A DNA stretch of 64,000 bases from Arachnopeziza araneosa (taxonomy: Eukaryota; Ascomycota; Leotiomycetes; Helotiales; Arachnopezizaceae). A model generated the notes under the pieces. It was not told the DNA's origin and ran no database searches. It worked only from the letters and a program-made list of their open reading frames with translations. Where the stretch lies: assembly GCA_003988855.1 (NCBI GenBank), contig QYAI01000077.1:1-64000 (forward strand), given 5' to 3'. Each line of letters starts with the position of its first letter. The stretch's first letter is position 1. The translations under genes were made by a program, and so were the position numbers. Positions 30,524 through 42,980 of this stretch are shown here, in pieces.

Positions 30524-33500
30524 TTATTGTTGCCAAGCCATTCCGCCGCTCTTCCTACCCACTGTTACGTAACTCCCGCCTGCAGTCATAACGTCAAACC
30601 GGTTGGCGCCCATGCCATCCAAATCTCCCTTGGCCGAAAACCAAAAGCCGACGACGACCACAAGATAGGAGAGGAGGAGAATAGATCCTTTAAAATAATT
30701 GCTCTTCCCTTCACCGTACATGTAGCTTAGCAAGAAGACGCAGAGGATCACAGTGACCATGTCCCATTGCGGGAAAATCAGTGTGAATAGGTAGTCGGTG
30801 ATATCGTCAGCTAGGATGTATTGACCGTGGACAGCGCTATACAGGACTAGAGCAGGGATCTGTAAGAGACAGACCTGGAGGGCGTAGGCAGAACCGATTT
30901 CCATGGACAAGGCGATATTACCGTTCATTGCAAATGAGATGGCGTTCTAGGTATTATCAGTTTAAGGTTCATCGGGGTGTAACTGGAAGCTTACCAAGAA
31001 CTCTGTGGTATTGGGAACGAGGGCAAATAATGTAATGCCAAGGAATTTCTCATCAATAGGGAAGTTTTGCAACACAGTATCCACAGTATCTACCAAAATC
31101 TCGGCAATGAGAGCGTACAGCACAGTTGCTCCACATAATATTACCGATGACTTCATTCTGCTCCAATTTGGAGCATCATGTCCACCACCAGCATGGGTAT
31201 CAGCAGCAGTTAGCTCTTCTGGATCGTGAACCGCTGTGGCACGGATTGTGGAGGGCCTAGTCTCTCTTGTCTGAGTGAATGAAGCTTTCCTTGACGGTTT
31301 GATGGCATTGTTAGCGGCAATTGTTGCAGCTGTTGCCGCCATTTCTGCAACTTCGCGAACAAGATTTGTGTTTTGAGCTTCTGTGAGTCCCGGGATGGGA
31401 ATATGTAAGTCAGATCTAACACTATCTCCACCGCTACTTTTCGGTGGCGGGAGATGAGGTATTTGAGAATGAGCATCAGGTTTAGCCGGATCTGCTACTG
31501 AATTATGTCTGCTATCCTCACGTGGCGAAAGGCCAACCTGTTTCAAAGATTGTCCGAGAATACGCTTATAGAGCTGAGATTCTCGTATCTCATCTCCACG
31601 AGCGTCACTACCATGTCTTTGGAGTCTACTGGGAGTCACACTTGGCACTGGTGCCAGATGATGGGGACCTTCGAGAGGCTTTTTTTCATCTACTTCGTTA
31701 TTCCAAATGACTGCAGCATGTGTTCGTAATGTGAACCATAGTCCGATAACATAGGATAGGAAGAGAAGTACTGCAGCGAACCAGCAGTAAGGACGAACAG
31801 CCTCAAGATAGAAGCGATCATTTAGCGCAGGGCTTAGAGAAAAGAAGCAGCGACGACAATCGCGACTTGAGACTGAGTCATCATTAGTGGTGTCGGTACA
31901 ACTCAAACAATTCAATTCGTGCTACAACATGTGTCAGATGGTGCTTTTATAAGGGCTGGGGCCACTTACAGTCCCGTAGATTTGGTAGAACAAAGTAGGA
32001 CCAAATGCAGCGATAACAGCAAACAAAAGCATAGTCGACGTAACGCCTGCAGATTTGGCGTTGAATCTTTGGGTTTTCCGCTTGATAGCACCAAAACACA
32101 TAGAAAGACCGGGAAGGAAGAGGATACCGGCAAAAATACTTCCGATGATGCTACCTTCAACCAGCTTTCCCTTTCCTTGGTTGAGTGCCACGCAATATAG
32201 AAAAACCTCTACCAATGTTGAGAAAAATGCATTGATAGCAGCACCTAGTCCCATTGAGGACTGAGCCGAGATAGATGCAACTGCTTGTCCGATAAAGTAC
32301 GCCAGTGGAATGATGGAGAACAAAGCAGCTGTGAATAGGAATGCCGGGCTGGTGATAGTAAGATCCTTCAGGTGCATAATCTCCACAAGGACGAAGTAAT
32401 CAAAGATGACAAAAAGCACCACGCCCATCAGATTGATTAGAAAGATATTCGTCCCATCTATGGTATACTTCCAGTACTTCAAGCCAACCGCACGGTACGT
32501 GCAAAGTAGTATCGAGGAATTGGGAATAGCGCCACGGGAGTATGCTGAATCGGATTGAAATGACAGGGCCAGTGGATGTCGACGCAAGTGATAAAACAAT
32601 AGCAACGTAACCTTTCCCATTGGGATCCAGAACACCAGAAACCAACAAATGCCGGAGACGAGGATTAGTAGAGGAGTAATAAGTCCATAAAAGAAGAGAA
32701 AAAAAATAACTCGTCCTGTGTTCCATTGGCCTCGCCCGAATAGACGTCTTTTGAAAGGCCGATCTGAATCTTCACGGTGCAGGCCTCGTCTAGTCCTGCC
32801 AAGAAGACTATCTGTCTCACTAGCGCCTGAATCGATGCTGCGTCTTGACCGTCCTATGATGGAACGACTCCCTTGAGGACCGAAAAAGAGCCGCCCATCT
32901 TCGATGTCGCCGCTTTGCCATTGTTCATATTCTGTTATGCTTCGTCCTTCGCCCTCATCTTCGTGAGCATATGCCTCATCTTGTTCTAATCGGACAAATT
33001 TTCCAAAAGGGTAGAATAAATAGCCAGATAACCCCCAAAGAACTTGTCCATATTCGATAGCACTAGGTGCCGCGCCGAAGATGAAGCACACCGATGCTGC
33101 AATAAAAGCTACCAAGGCAAGCCACCACCCGAAGCAAATTGTCCATAAAACATTGAAGAAAAGGAGCCAATTGCTTACTCTGCCTCCCGGAGAAGAATGA
33201 ATATCTCCTTCAGCAGTTTTTTGCACTGATCTGCTCTTTTTATATAGTGCAGGCTTCCATATCCGGATACCAAAGGGATGTGTTTCGTTTATCGCTTCTT
33301 GGCGGTCTTTCAGTGTAAAGCTTTCAGCATCGCTCAGGCTATCTTCGTCTTCTACGATTTCATTTGGAGAATCATCCTCGGTATCAGGTATTATAGTCGC
33401 TTCAGTGACGTCTGCTTCAGGCTCGGGGCGTGCGGTCTCTTCCGAAGTACTTGCAGCTTCTGGTTCATCCTCGGGTCCACTGTCATCGCCACGAACCGAA

Positions 33501-34180
33501 TCAACTCTTGCCAGGGCGGGGGGATGTGGTGCATTGGGTCGACGTCTCAACGTCGATGGTTGGTGTCTAATAGATCCAAAGCCAGAAGTTGCACTCTGCT
33601 TTACCAAGTCGTCTTCGATTTCGGTCACATCATCATCCACGGAAAATTCCTGGCCACGGTGCGGGGCTTGCACATTCGATGAAGCTCGACGAGGCATGCC
33701 TGGTTTCTTTGGTCGTTGTCCTCCTCTGCCACGTTCTGGTCCTAGCATAGGCGATCGAATTGGTTGTATAGATCTAGAAGACTCTAGGCTGTAGGGAGCT
33801 GGTCTTTCACTGCTCTGCGAGGACTCGCTGCCTCTCTGCTCTGCAGATGGTGTACTATGTGGTTGAGGTTGAATGGAGCCTTTACTTACGTTAGTATGCT
33901 AAAGCTTTCCGATAGAAAAATAGAGCGAGAATAGTCTCCAGAAGTTTAGTAATATTGACTTACCATATGAGAGTGGCTCCGGCCGTCGTCGCGGAGTTTC
34001 TGTAGACTGAGAGCCCTCTGGCTCTTCGCCATCATTTCCTTCTAATGCCTGCTGTGAAATTGACTCCACATGGGCGAGTGGGTGCCTGGTTTCTAACGGG
34101 GAAACTGGTTGTGATATGTCGACCGGACTTTGGACGGTCTCTCGGCCTGTCGTGGAGGTATTCTCTTGACCAGAAGACAT
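30524..34180 (-). CDS. VNX1: Vacuolar monovalent cation/H+ antiporter, Vnx1-like (CaCA superfamily)
   Basis: Exons 34180-33964, 33840-31970, 31921-30995 and 30946-30524 give 1145 residues. The last two introns are 48 nt; the first is 123 nt with an internal TACTAAC. The N-terminal 170 residues are polar and Ser/Pro/Glu-rich. A conserved pre-membrane block follows (ETHPFGIRIWKPALYKKSRS), as in yeast Vnx1. Then come many membrane segments: WLLFFNVLWTICFGWWLALV, LWGLSGYLFYPFGKFV, VIFFLFFYGLITPLLILVSG. The antiporter core contains alpha-repeat segments with the exchanger acidic motif, for example NTTEFLNAISFAMNGNIALS and EIGSAYALQV, separated by a long cytosolic loop (residues about 740-900, with PSRKASFTQTRE). 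Vnx1 exchanges Na+/K+ for H+ across the vacuole; related CAX proteins carry Ca2+. Size and the long hydrophilic N-terminus favour the Vnx1 branch. Confidence 0.9.
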
Positions 34181-34811
34181 GGTTCTGATGCTATGTTAAA
34201 ATGTCGCAAATGTAACTTTGCTGAAGAGACCTAGGACATTAAGAAACGGGAACAAATGTATTGAATGCGGGAGCAAAGTTTGCGTCCAACGAGGACGTGT
34301 GCTGATCTGCAAGGTTGAACGAGTGTAAGATTGTTAAGTTGTGAATGGCATTCGAGAATCGAGCTATCGAGAAGGACAGGCGGGAGCGAGAATAAACAAG
34401 AGATAGATGGGACCTCTTGTTGTTATGTAACCGAATCTGCAGAGATGGAGAGTGGGTGTCTCACTGTCTCTGAATTCCTTTTTGTCTTAGATACACATAG
34501 AAATGAATGAGCCCACGAGGTTCATGTGGTGGTGTGCGTGCAGCTCCGTCCGATAGAAGACCGCGAATGAGCTTTGAAGCCGAGTTTCCTTGTTCTTGTG
34601 AGAAGAAACCAATCGAAGCTGCTGATCTTGATCCCTGTCCCCACTTTTGAGAAGGCATGAGAATCACGTGCACGCGTTGGAAGCTTCAGCCTTCTTACGT
34701 TGCCTTTGGCGCCTCAAGAAATACATCAACAACCTCTCACTAGACGAAGCGCCTCTCTGCCACAACCCTCTGCCGACTATCACACCTGTTTCATAGGACT
34801 ATATCGGCGCG
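34181..34811. promoter_or_regulatory. Divergent intergenic region VNX1 / RPT6
   Basis: About 630 bp with both promoters. A palindromic CACGTG lies at 34675-34680, 132 bp before the RPT6 ATG. I see no clear GGTGGCAAA-type proteasome element. Confidence 0.4.
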
Positions 34812-36080
34812 ATGGCCCTCGATACTTTCTTCCATAACAAGATTGAGAGCATGAAGCTCGAGATCATTCAGGGTCAAGCTGTTCTACGAAGGTTGGAGGC
34901 TCAGAGGAATGACTACAACTCTAGAGGTAGGAGTATCAACATTTCTTCCGCGTGGTGTCCTGCTAAAAGTTAATAGTGCGACTTCTGCGAGAAGAACTTG
35001 GTCTGTTACAACAACCGGGATCATATGTCGGTGAGGTTGTGAAGGTTATGGGAACGAAGAAAGTCCTGGTTAAAGTCCACCCGGAAGGCAAATATGGTAT
35101 GGACAAGTCTCTTGATAGCAGCGCTCAAAGTTGACCTTCAATCAGTCGTTGATATCTCCGATAATGTCGATGTCTCCAAGCTCACCGTCGGAAAACGAGT
35201 AACACTCTTATCTGATTCCTACAAACTCGAAAAGATGCTTCCATCCTCTATCGACCCTCTGGTATCTCTCATGATGGTCGAAAAAGTTCCCGATAGTACA
35301 TATGACATGATTGGCGGACTTGATCAGCAAATCAAGGAAATCAAAGAGGTTATTGAGCTTGGTCTCAAGCATCCTGAACTTTTCGAATCTCTTGGGATAG
35401 CGCAGCCAAAAGGTGTCCTTCTATATGGTCCGCCAGGAACGGGAAAGACTCTGTTGGCCAGAGCTGTTGCACATCATACCGACTGCAAGTTTATCAGAGT
35501 GTCAGGCTCAGAATTGGTACAGAAATACATCGGAGAGGGATCAAGAATGGTTAGAGAGTTGTTCGTTATGGCAAGAGAACACGCGCCATCCATCATCTTT
35601 ATGGATGAAATCGATTCGATTGGATCGTCTCGTGTGGAAGGCTCATCTGGTGGTGATTCTGAAGTCCAGAGAACTATGTTGGAGCTACTAAACCAACTGG
35701 ATGGCTTTGAACCTACTAAAAACATCAAGGTCATTATGGCAACAAATCGTCTCGATATTTTGGATCCAGCGCTTCTCCGACCAGGACGTATTGACCGCAA
35801 GATTGAATTTCCACCACCAACTGTCGAGGCTAGAGCAGACATTCTTCGAATTCACAGCCGAAGCATGAACTTAACTCGTGGGATCAACCTCACCAAAATC
35901 GCAGAGAAGATGAATGGATGCTCTGGAGCCGAACTGAAGGGTGTATGCACAGAGGCAGGAATGTACGCGTTGAGAGAGCGCAGAGTGCACGTAACACAGG
36001 AGGACTTTGACCTTGCTACGGCAAAGGTTCTGAATAAGCATGACGATAAGGAGGTCAGCTTGGGTAAATTATGGAAGTAG
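34812..36080 (+). CDS. RPT6: 26S proteasome regulatory ATPase subunit Rpt6 (S8)
   Basis: Exons 34812-34926, 34977-35096 and 35146-36080 give 389 residues, the usual length. The N-terminal coiled coil (ESMKLEIIQGQAVLRRLEAQ) is followed by the OB domain (GSYVGEVVKVMGTKKVLVKV, VDISDNVDVSKL). The AAA module shows TYDMIGGLDQQIKEIKEVIE, Walker A GPPGTGKT at about 173, the pore loop KYIGEG, Walker B IIFMDEID at about 230, sensor MATNR and the arginine-finger region LLRPGRIDRKIEFPPP. The C-terminus is GKLWK. Together with Rpt1-5 it forms the base ring that unfolds ubiquitinated substrates and feeds them into the 20S core. Sequence is near-identical in type to known fungal Rpt6. Both introns (50 and 49 nt) are canonical. 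An older alternative start inside exon 3 would lose the coiled coil and is rejected. Confidence 0.97.
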
Positions 36081-36711
36081 AAGAGTGATTGGAAGAATGT
36101 ACAACAGCAGCCAAAATACTAGAATTTCCTCCGCTGATCGTCTTTTGTGGTCAGATCTAACCCCTGTTGTTAAATGGTTGTTAGGAAAGTTTGCCGACGC
36201 CACCTGCCATACTTTCTGCGCAATGATTGCACTGTCAGCCCTCAGTCTCAATACATTTGGCCCAACACGATCAGTATTTTAACGCTATACAGTATTGTTA
36301 CTCAACTTTTATGGGAGTTTTCACATTTGTTATAGAAGACAAGCCTAACCCTACTACGTATGCTTAGAAAGTGATATTCAAGGTTTCCACTGTTCTGACA
36401 CGGAGCGTGGGAAAGGTTGGTGGGGAATGACGTCCCAAGCTTGAGCTGTCGATGTTGATCAAAGAGCTGACAGAGATTTAAGCCTTTCCAATTTTTCAAT
36501 CCCTTGACCTACAAAAGCAACAAGATTCAACCGACTCACTCTCATTACACACTAGTTCAAGTGAGATCACATTTTGCTCCCTCTACTCAACCACAAGGCG
36601 TATAAGTGGTAAAGACACCTCAATTTTTCTAACGCCGCCTCTTATAGAACTCTCCTAAATATTTACATGGCTAAATGCTGAGGGTAATGCACAGAACAAG
36701 TCTTATTTACA
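36081..36711. other. Intergenic, nothing recognised
   Basis: 3' flank of RPT6 and promoter of the FGGY kinase; only short unsupported frames. Confidence 0.5.
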
Positions 36712-38705
36712 ATGGCACATTCTTTGCCATACCGACAGAATTTCAGGAAGCCTTCGAGGCAGGCCTCGATAGAGTAAGTGGTTTGCTTTTGCGATAGAAA
36801 GTTTTTTTGACTAAAGACAGTCCTCATAATGATCTTAACCCTCACCTCGATCATTACATAGGAATTGATGTAGGTACTGGCAGTGCTAGAGCTTGTATCA
36901 TTGATTCATCAGGCGATATCAAAGCTTGTTAGTTAATCCTTTCTTATTTTTGAAATCCAGACTGACTGTTGCGAAGTGGCAACTGAAAACATTGGTCTCT
37001 GGCAACCCGAGACAGGATATTACGAACAGTCTACGACTGATATCTGGCGCTGCATTTGCATGTGTGTTCATCGAGCTCTATCACAACATAACATCGATCC
37101 TACAACCATTCGTGGCATTGGTTTTGACGCAACTTGCTCACTTGCAGTCTTTGCCCATGATACTGATGAGCCTATATCTGTCACTGGCCCCCACTTTAAT
37201 AATGATGGAAATGATCGCAATGTGATTTTATGGCTTGATCATCGTCCTGTGGAAGAGACCGAGAAGATCAATGCCACGAAGCACAATTTACTTCGTTATG
37301 TTGGTGGGAAGATGAGCATTGAGATGGAGATTCCGAAGGTCTTATGGCTGAAGAATCACATGCCCCCAGAACTGTTCAATCGCTGCAAATTTTATGATTT
37401 GGCTGATGCATTGACACACCTTGCCACTGGAAACGAAATAAGAAGTTTCTGTTCCACAGTCTGCAAGCAAGGTTACGTACCTGTTGGCGTAGACGGGAGT
37501 GTGAAGGGGTGGCAAGAAGATTTTTACAAGGCTATTGGTTTAGAAGATCTGACGAAAGATAATTTTGTTCGTATGGGAGGAGTTGACGGGGTGGTGAGCC
37601 TTTTCATTGATATCTTTAGCTTTGATAGAATTCTGCTAACTGGATATAGAATGGAAAGTACATGTCTGCTGGCGAGCTTGTAGGAACACTGTCTGAAAAA
37701 GCAAGTAATGAGCTTGGCCTGCCTGCCGGAATTGCTGTTGGAAGTGGTGTTATTGATGCATACGCCGGCTGGGTTGGTACCGTTGGAGCCAAGGTTAACC
37801 TAGGCAGTGACAAGAGTATGTCTGGCGCGCCGAAGAACGATATCTCACAAGCCTTTAGCCGACTCGCTGCAGTTGCTGGCACTTCTACCTGTCATTTGGC
37901 CATGTCAAAGGATCCCGTATTTGTACCTGGAGTCTGGGGTCCATATCGAGATGTCCTGCTTCCTGGGTTCTGGATGGCGGAAGGTGGTCAGTCTGCTACA
38001 GGCGAGCTTCTCAAACATGTTCTCGAAACCCATGCAGCTTACAATGAAACCATGTCTTTAGCAGAGTCGTTCAATACCTCCATCTACGATTATTTGAACT
38101 CTCACCTCGAGGAACTAAAGGAAAAATTGGGTGCGCCGACTATATCATACCTTGGTCGCCACTTTTTCTTCTATGGCGACCTCTGGGGAAATCGTTCTCC
38201 TATTGCTGATTCATCAATGACGGGCTCAGTGATTGGCCTATCCTCAGATAAATCTATGGATGGTCTCGCAATCTACTACTATGCTACCATGGAGTTCATC
38301 GCCATGCAGACTCGCCAAATCATTGAAACCATGAACGAATCCGGACACGGTATCACATCCATATTCATGTCTGGCTCCCAATGTCAGAACAAGATTCTCA
38401 TGGAGATCATGGCGACTATCTGCGATGTTCCAGTCCTAATTCCAAGATATGTGCATGCAGCGGTCGTGCATGGTGCGGCCATGCTAGGTGCAAAGGCTGC
38501 AAGTGCGGATAAGGATGGAAAGACAGAAGACTTGTGGAGCATAATGGATCGAATGAGTAAACCTGGGAAGGTAACAAAACCAGGCAGCAACGCACAAGAG
38601 AAGAAGCTCTTTGATGCCAAGTACAAGGTGTTCTTAGAGCAGTGCAAAACACAACAATTATACAGAAAGCAAGTGGACGAAGCTCTTGAGGGCTGGAAAG
38701 TGTAG
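36712..38705 (+). CDS. FGGY-family carbohydrate kinase (D-ribulokinase type)
   Basis: Exons 36712-36773, 36821-36927, 36977-37593 and 37650-38705 give 613 residues; introns are 47-56 nt. The start ATG at 36712 was found by splicing: MAHSLPYRQNFRKPSR joins on to HYIGIDVGTGSARACIIDSS, the phosphate-1 motif. Next come GIGFDATCSLAVF, the substrate loop NVILWLDHRPVEET, EIPKVLWLKNHMP and FYDLADALTHLATG. The C-terminal domain has GIAVGSGVIDAYAGW, GTSTCHLAMS and GVWGPYRD, then the adenosine motif SIFMSGSQCQNKILMEIMA and VVHGAAMLGAKAA. This matches the eukaryotic FGGY/YDR109C branch, whose human and yeast members phosphorylate D-ribulose. Cytosolic. The length is slightly above the 550-600 typical of the group. 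Confidence 0.94.
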
Positions 38706-39136
38706 CGAGTATAAGTTATAGAATGGGCTGGAAACTGCTTGCATACTGCAGCAACAATAGATTTTTCGTACGGTCTGGAAACAATTTTAGAGGAAAAGAC
38801 CATTCTGAAGTCTGATCTAGTGATGTTGATATGTAGCCTTAAATAGGTAGGTCTCAAACGGAAACCTAACAATAACAGCAATCACGCGGTTGGCTCCGAT
38901 AAAAAGAAGACTTCTTACAATCTTATATGCACTTTAAACAATACCCTCCATCTTCAAGCAAAAGCATGACAAGCAATACGTCCATATTTTGGAAGTATTT
39001 CAGCCTTGTTCTATTCAGGGATTAAGCGAACTCAAAGCCTTGCCAAAAATCAACACCTGAAGCTCAGCGCGTCTACATTCTTTCCGCGTCAATCTATCAC
39101 GGCTCCATCTTGCTTCGTCTTGGGAACATCGCCACC
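38706..39136. other. Intergenic FGGY kinase / NIC96
   Basis: About 430 bp, nothing recognised besides 3' and 5' flanks. Confidence 0.5.
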
Positions 39137-42100
39137 ATGTCGTCGCTTTTTGGCAATCTCAATAATACCCAGAAGTCGAATTACGGCGGGCTGTTTGGAG
39201 CATCAACAACCGCTGCTCCTCAGAGCTCTGGGAGTGGCTTGTTTCCAACGCCAACAAGTACTGCTGGAGGCACATCTTCGAATCAGCCTGCGAACTCTGG
39301 GGGTCTTTTCTCGAATTTGTCGACAAGTACGGCGCCTAAGATAGGAGGTATATTTCCAGGCTTAGGAGCAAGCACAACCAATCCAACAGCTGCAAATACA
39401 GGAGGACCTGCAGGTCAAAACAATCCATTTAGCGGTTTTGGAACAAGCCAGCCACAGACTGGTGCTCCTGCCAACACTGCCGGAACATCATCATTTGGAA
39501 ACTTTACAAATTCAACACCACCTCAGAATAGTCTTGGAGTTTCTGCACAGGAACCTTTACAAAACAGACCAAATGGGCAGAACAGTGCCTATTTTGACTC
39601 CATTCTCGACCAAAGCAAGAAGAGGTCGTACGCTGAGACGACTTCGGATGATCTACCAACACTTCAATTAGGTCTAGACGGCCTCCGTTCACAGATTCGA
39701 AAGATTGGTGAAGGAGCTCCAAGCAAGGGTGCGGATGGCGGCAGGGCACACTACCTCCTCGCAGCTTCAGGAGTGGATCCCGGAGCTGCAGTTCGAGATC
39801 TCAATGCATTCACTTCAGCGGCTGGACGGGTGCAACCAGTGCAACCTCGCGAAGCTCCAGATACAGATGTTGAGACATATCTCACGAACCTAGAAACTCA
39901 GACTACTCTAAGTATGATTCAAGACGGCTTGGCACGGTCAGTCCGCGAATTCGATACATTTTTAGAAGAAAACGTTAGCATCGAATGGGACGCGCAGAGG
40001 AAACGAATATACGAGCATTTTGGGATCAAACCTAAAGAGACAGCTCCACCTGGAGGACGAGGAAGCTTTGCTGCGTCCACTCCAGAATCGAATGGGGGCT
40101 TTGGGCGCTCCAGACGAAGCAAAGTTGCGACGATGGGAGGCACACGTGGTAGTGGAACAAATGGCAACAGCACGTTTGGAACATCTCGCATGCAGAGATC
40201 AGTCATTGGTTCTGCTGGTCCAGTGGGCAGTGGTAACACTCCTGTGTTTGCAGACGTTGAAAAGAAAATGGAAGCGAGCAATATCATAGTTACTGGACCA
40301 CATGATCGACTTCAGAGGGATAAAGAGAACAAATATGCGCAAAAGGTCCAAGAGCTAAACATATCTAGACTACAGAAACAGCCTTATTTCGTTTGCAAGG
40401 AGTTCTCAGATATTGTGAAGGTGTCTGCCGATACACATAGTGCAGATCTTATCAAGGCATACAGAACGCTCATTGAGATCGTTGGAGAAGACCCTACTAT
40501 TCAATCGTTATCCGACCCACGTCTTGCAAAGGAGCGGCAGTACGCTCCAGCATATCTGGAATCGTCAGGTACACCTGAGAGTATCTCGATCAAGAAAGCT
40601 ATTATCCGAGGTGGCGCGAGATGTCTTGAGAAGCTGGCATTCGAAAATATGGAGGAGGTAGTTGCAAAGAATCCGCGAGAAGCAAACCTTGGTGGCATTC
40701 CTAACGTAATTAACAAAGTTAAAGCTTATGTTCGGTTGCAAGCTGCTCGAAAGAATCTTGCTGGAGACAATAGCGATTTGCAGACTATTGGCGAGGATTA
40801 TGTTTGGGCTCTTATCTATTCTCTACTCAGAACTGGCCATGTTGCAGAGGCAAATCAGTATGTGAATGACAACGCGCCAGCTTTCCGATCGATTGACCGT
40901 AGCTTCATTTCTTATATTGGGAGATATGCTACGAACGACGATCGACGACTTGATGTAGATCTCCAGCAGAGAATCAATAACGAGTATAATCAGCGCTCAA
41001 GAATTGCCCCCGAAAACTCGATCGACCCATATAGAATGGCTTGTTACAAGATCATCGGCCGCTGTGATCTGGGAAAACGTATTTTGGAAGGCATTCCCCA
41101 AGGTGTCGAAGACTTCACTTGGGTTCAACTTGTTCTTGCAAGAGAAATCAATCGCGCCGAAGCTATGGCCAACGAGGTGTACGGTTTGTCAGAAGTCCAA
41201 GAAGTGGTTAGAGAAATCGGCACCCGATACTTTAGCACGAAAGGCGGTGCGGAAATTGGCAACTCGTTCGGTGCGTTTGTCTTTATGCAGATCGCTGTAG
41301 GTATGTTTGAAGACGCGGTCTCGTACTTGTATACATACAACTATGTCGATGGTGTTCATCTTGCAGTCGCTCTGGATTTCTATGGTCTACTTCGGGTTTC
41401 GGATCCTTCGGGAGGTATCGAGGAACTCTGCAGTCTAACAACAAGAGGCCAGCCTCAAATTAGCTTCGGAGCCATGGTGGCTCTATATACCCGAGATTTC
41501 AGAGCAGCAAACGTCAGTGCTGCTGTTGATTACATTTCTCTGATTTGCCTCAATCAAGATCTACCTGGTACTATCGGGCAAAATCAAGTTACTTTGTGTC
41601 ATGAAGCCCTGCGAGAATTGGTCCTCGAGAGCAGAGAGTTTGCTGAACTTCTTGGCGACATGCGCGAGGACGGAACAAGAGTTGAAGGCCTCATTGAGCA
41701 ACGAATCAAGCTTATTGGCCTTGAGGAGACAAGCGACTTCTACAGAACCATTACCCTGCATGCCGCGAGCCAAGCAGATGACAATGGACGAGTCACAGAT
41801 GCGGTTCTGTTATACCATCTTGCTGGAGAGTACGACAGCGTAATCATGACAGTCAATCGAGCCTTGGGCGAAGCCATTCATACACCACTGGGGCAACCAC
41901 ACGAAAAATTAGATCCGTTGAAGCCACGTGCTACCCGTGCTGGTCAAGCTAGTACTCTTAGTCTTGCTTCTTTGGACGATCCTGTGGACTTGGCAAAGTC
42001 TATCTCGAGCATTTATGGAGGCAAGCCGGTGTTCAAGGAAAAGGTAAAGGGACCAAACTGGTTGGCGCTGGAATCTCTCGTCAATTTGCAGGCAGCGAAA

Positions 42101-42508
42101 GCTATCGTGGAGACCGGACAATGGGCCCTTGCCATAGATGTGAGTCTAGTCGGTATTTCTCTTGAGACTGTACTAACTTTAATCTAGCATATCAGACAAC
42201 TCGACCTTCTTCCTTTGTCTGCACATGGGGACGCATCAATAATCCGCTCATATGTTAGCAAATTCTCTACGCTTCCTCAACCACTGGCAAATAACATGCC
42301 AAACTTAATCTTCTGGACGATCACGTGTAGCAAGAATGAACGTGCACGCATGATAAGCAGCGAGTATGGTGGCAATGAGGGGATGAAGCAGCAGTTGGTG
42401 GAGAGATTGAACTTTGTAAATATGGATTTGACGACGTATACCAGCCAGATGAGATATAGACTCCCTGCGCAGCTGCATGAGGCTTTGGCAAGAGCACAGA
42501 TGGAATGA
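39137..42508 (+). CDS. NIC96: Nucleoporin Nic96/Nup93
   Basis: Exons 39137-42139 and 42188-42508 give 1107 residues; intron 42140-42187 is 48 nt (GTGAGT to CTAG). The start is the ATG in a perfect GCCACCATG context; the frame upstream to 39110 lacks an ATG. Residues 1-145 are Gly/Ser/Thr/Asn-rich with FG-like repeats (GGLFGAS, SGLFPT, FSGFGTSQPQ, SSFGNF). After a linker, residues about 170-1100 form the helical Nic96 domain: ADLIKAYRTLIEIVGEDPTI, DYVWALIYSLLRTGHVAEAN, SFGAFVFMQIAVGMFEDAVS, AVALDFYGLLRV. The C-terminus is LPAQLHEALARAQME. Nic96 links the inner ring of the nuclear pore to the Nup62/Nsp1 channel trimer through its N-terminal region. The glycine/FG-rich N-terminus differs from budding yeast. 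Confidence 0.95.
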
Positions 42509-42980
42509 GTAAAGTATTCTTGGGAAATTAGTGTATTATAGGATCGAAACAGATAGATTTTGATTCATAAAATGAAGCTGTATGGATACCTTTCTCATTT
42601 GGAAAGTCGGCGAACAATACAGACACTATACGAGGGATCACGGGTTTCCCGGCCCTTTACTTGACGTACTTCAAAACCGTGAAACAGGTAGATTAGGACA
42701 CGACTCACTCTGGAGTCGCTGGCACTGAGATATAGTCATACATGTACTTCCAGAGCCCCACAACGATCCGTCCCTCTCAAAGGCAAACTCCGTAGCCCCC
42801 ATGTAAAAATCCATGGACTCCTCATCATGTAGCGTATTGACTGGAGGAAGTCCTCTCGCCTGATACAACATGACTTGACCATAGAAAAGTATTATACTTC
42901 CTCCGGCCTCGCTCAACCCCACTGGGCGAAGGCTCACGCAAACGAATGCTCGTTCAAATAAGCACCGGCTAGCTGCAGCC
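42509..42980. other. Short intergenic NIC96 / bZIP
   Basis: Nothing recognised; leader and promoter of the bZIP gene. Confidence 0.5.

Noticed and set aside
33888..33900. 9-nt micro-exon CATACTAAC in the first intron of VNX1
   Set aside because: Including it in phase creates a TAA stop; TACTAAC is better read as a branch site within one 123-nt intron.
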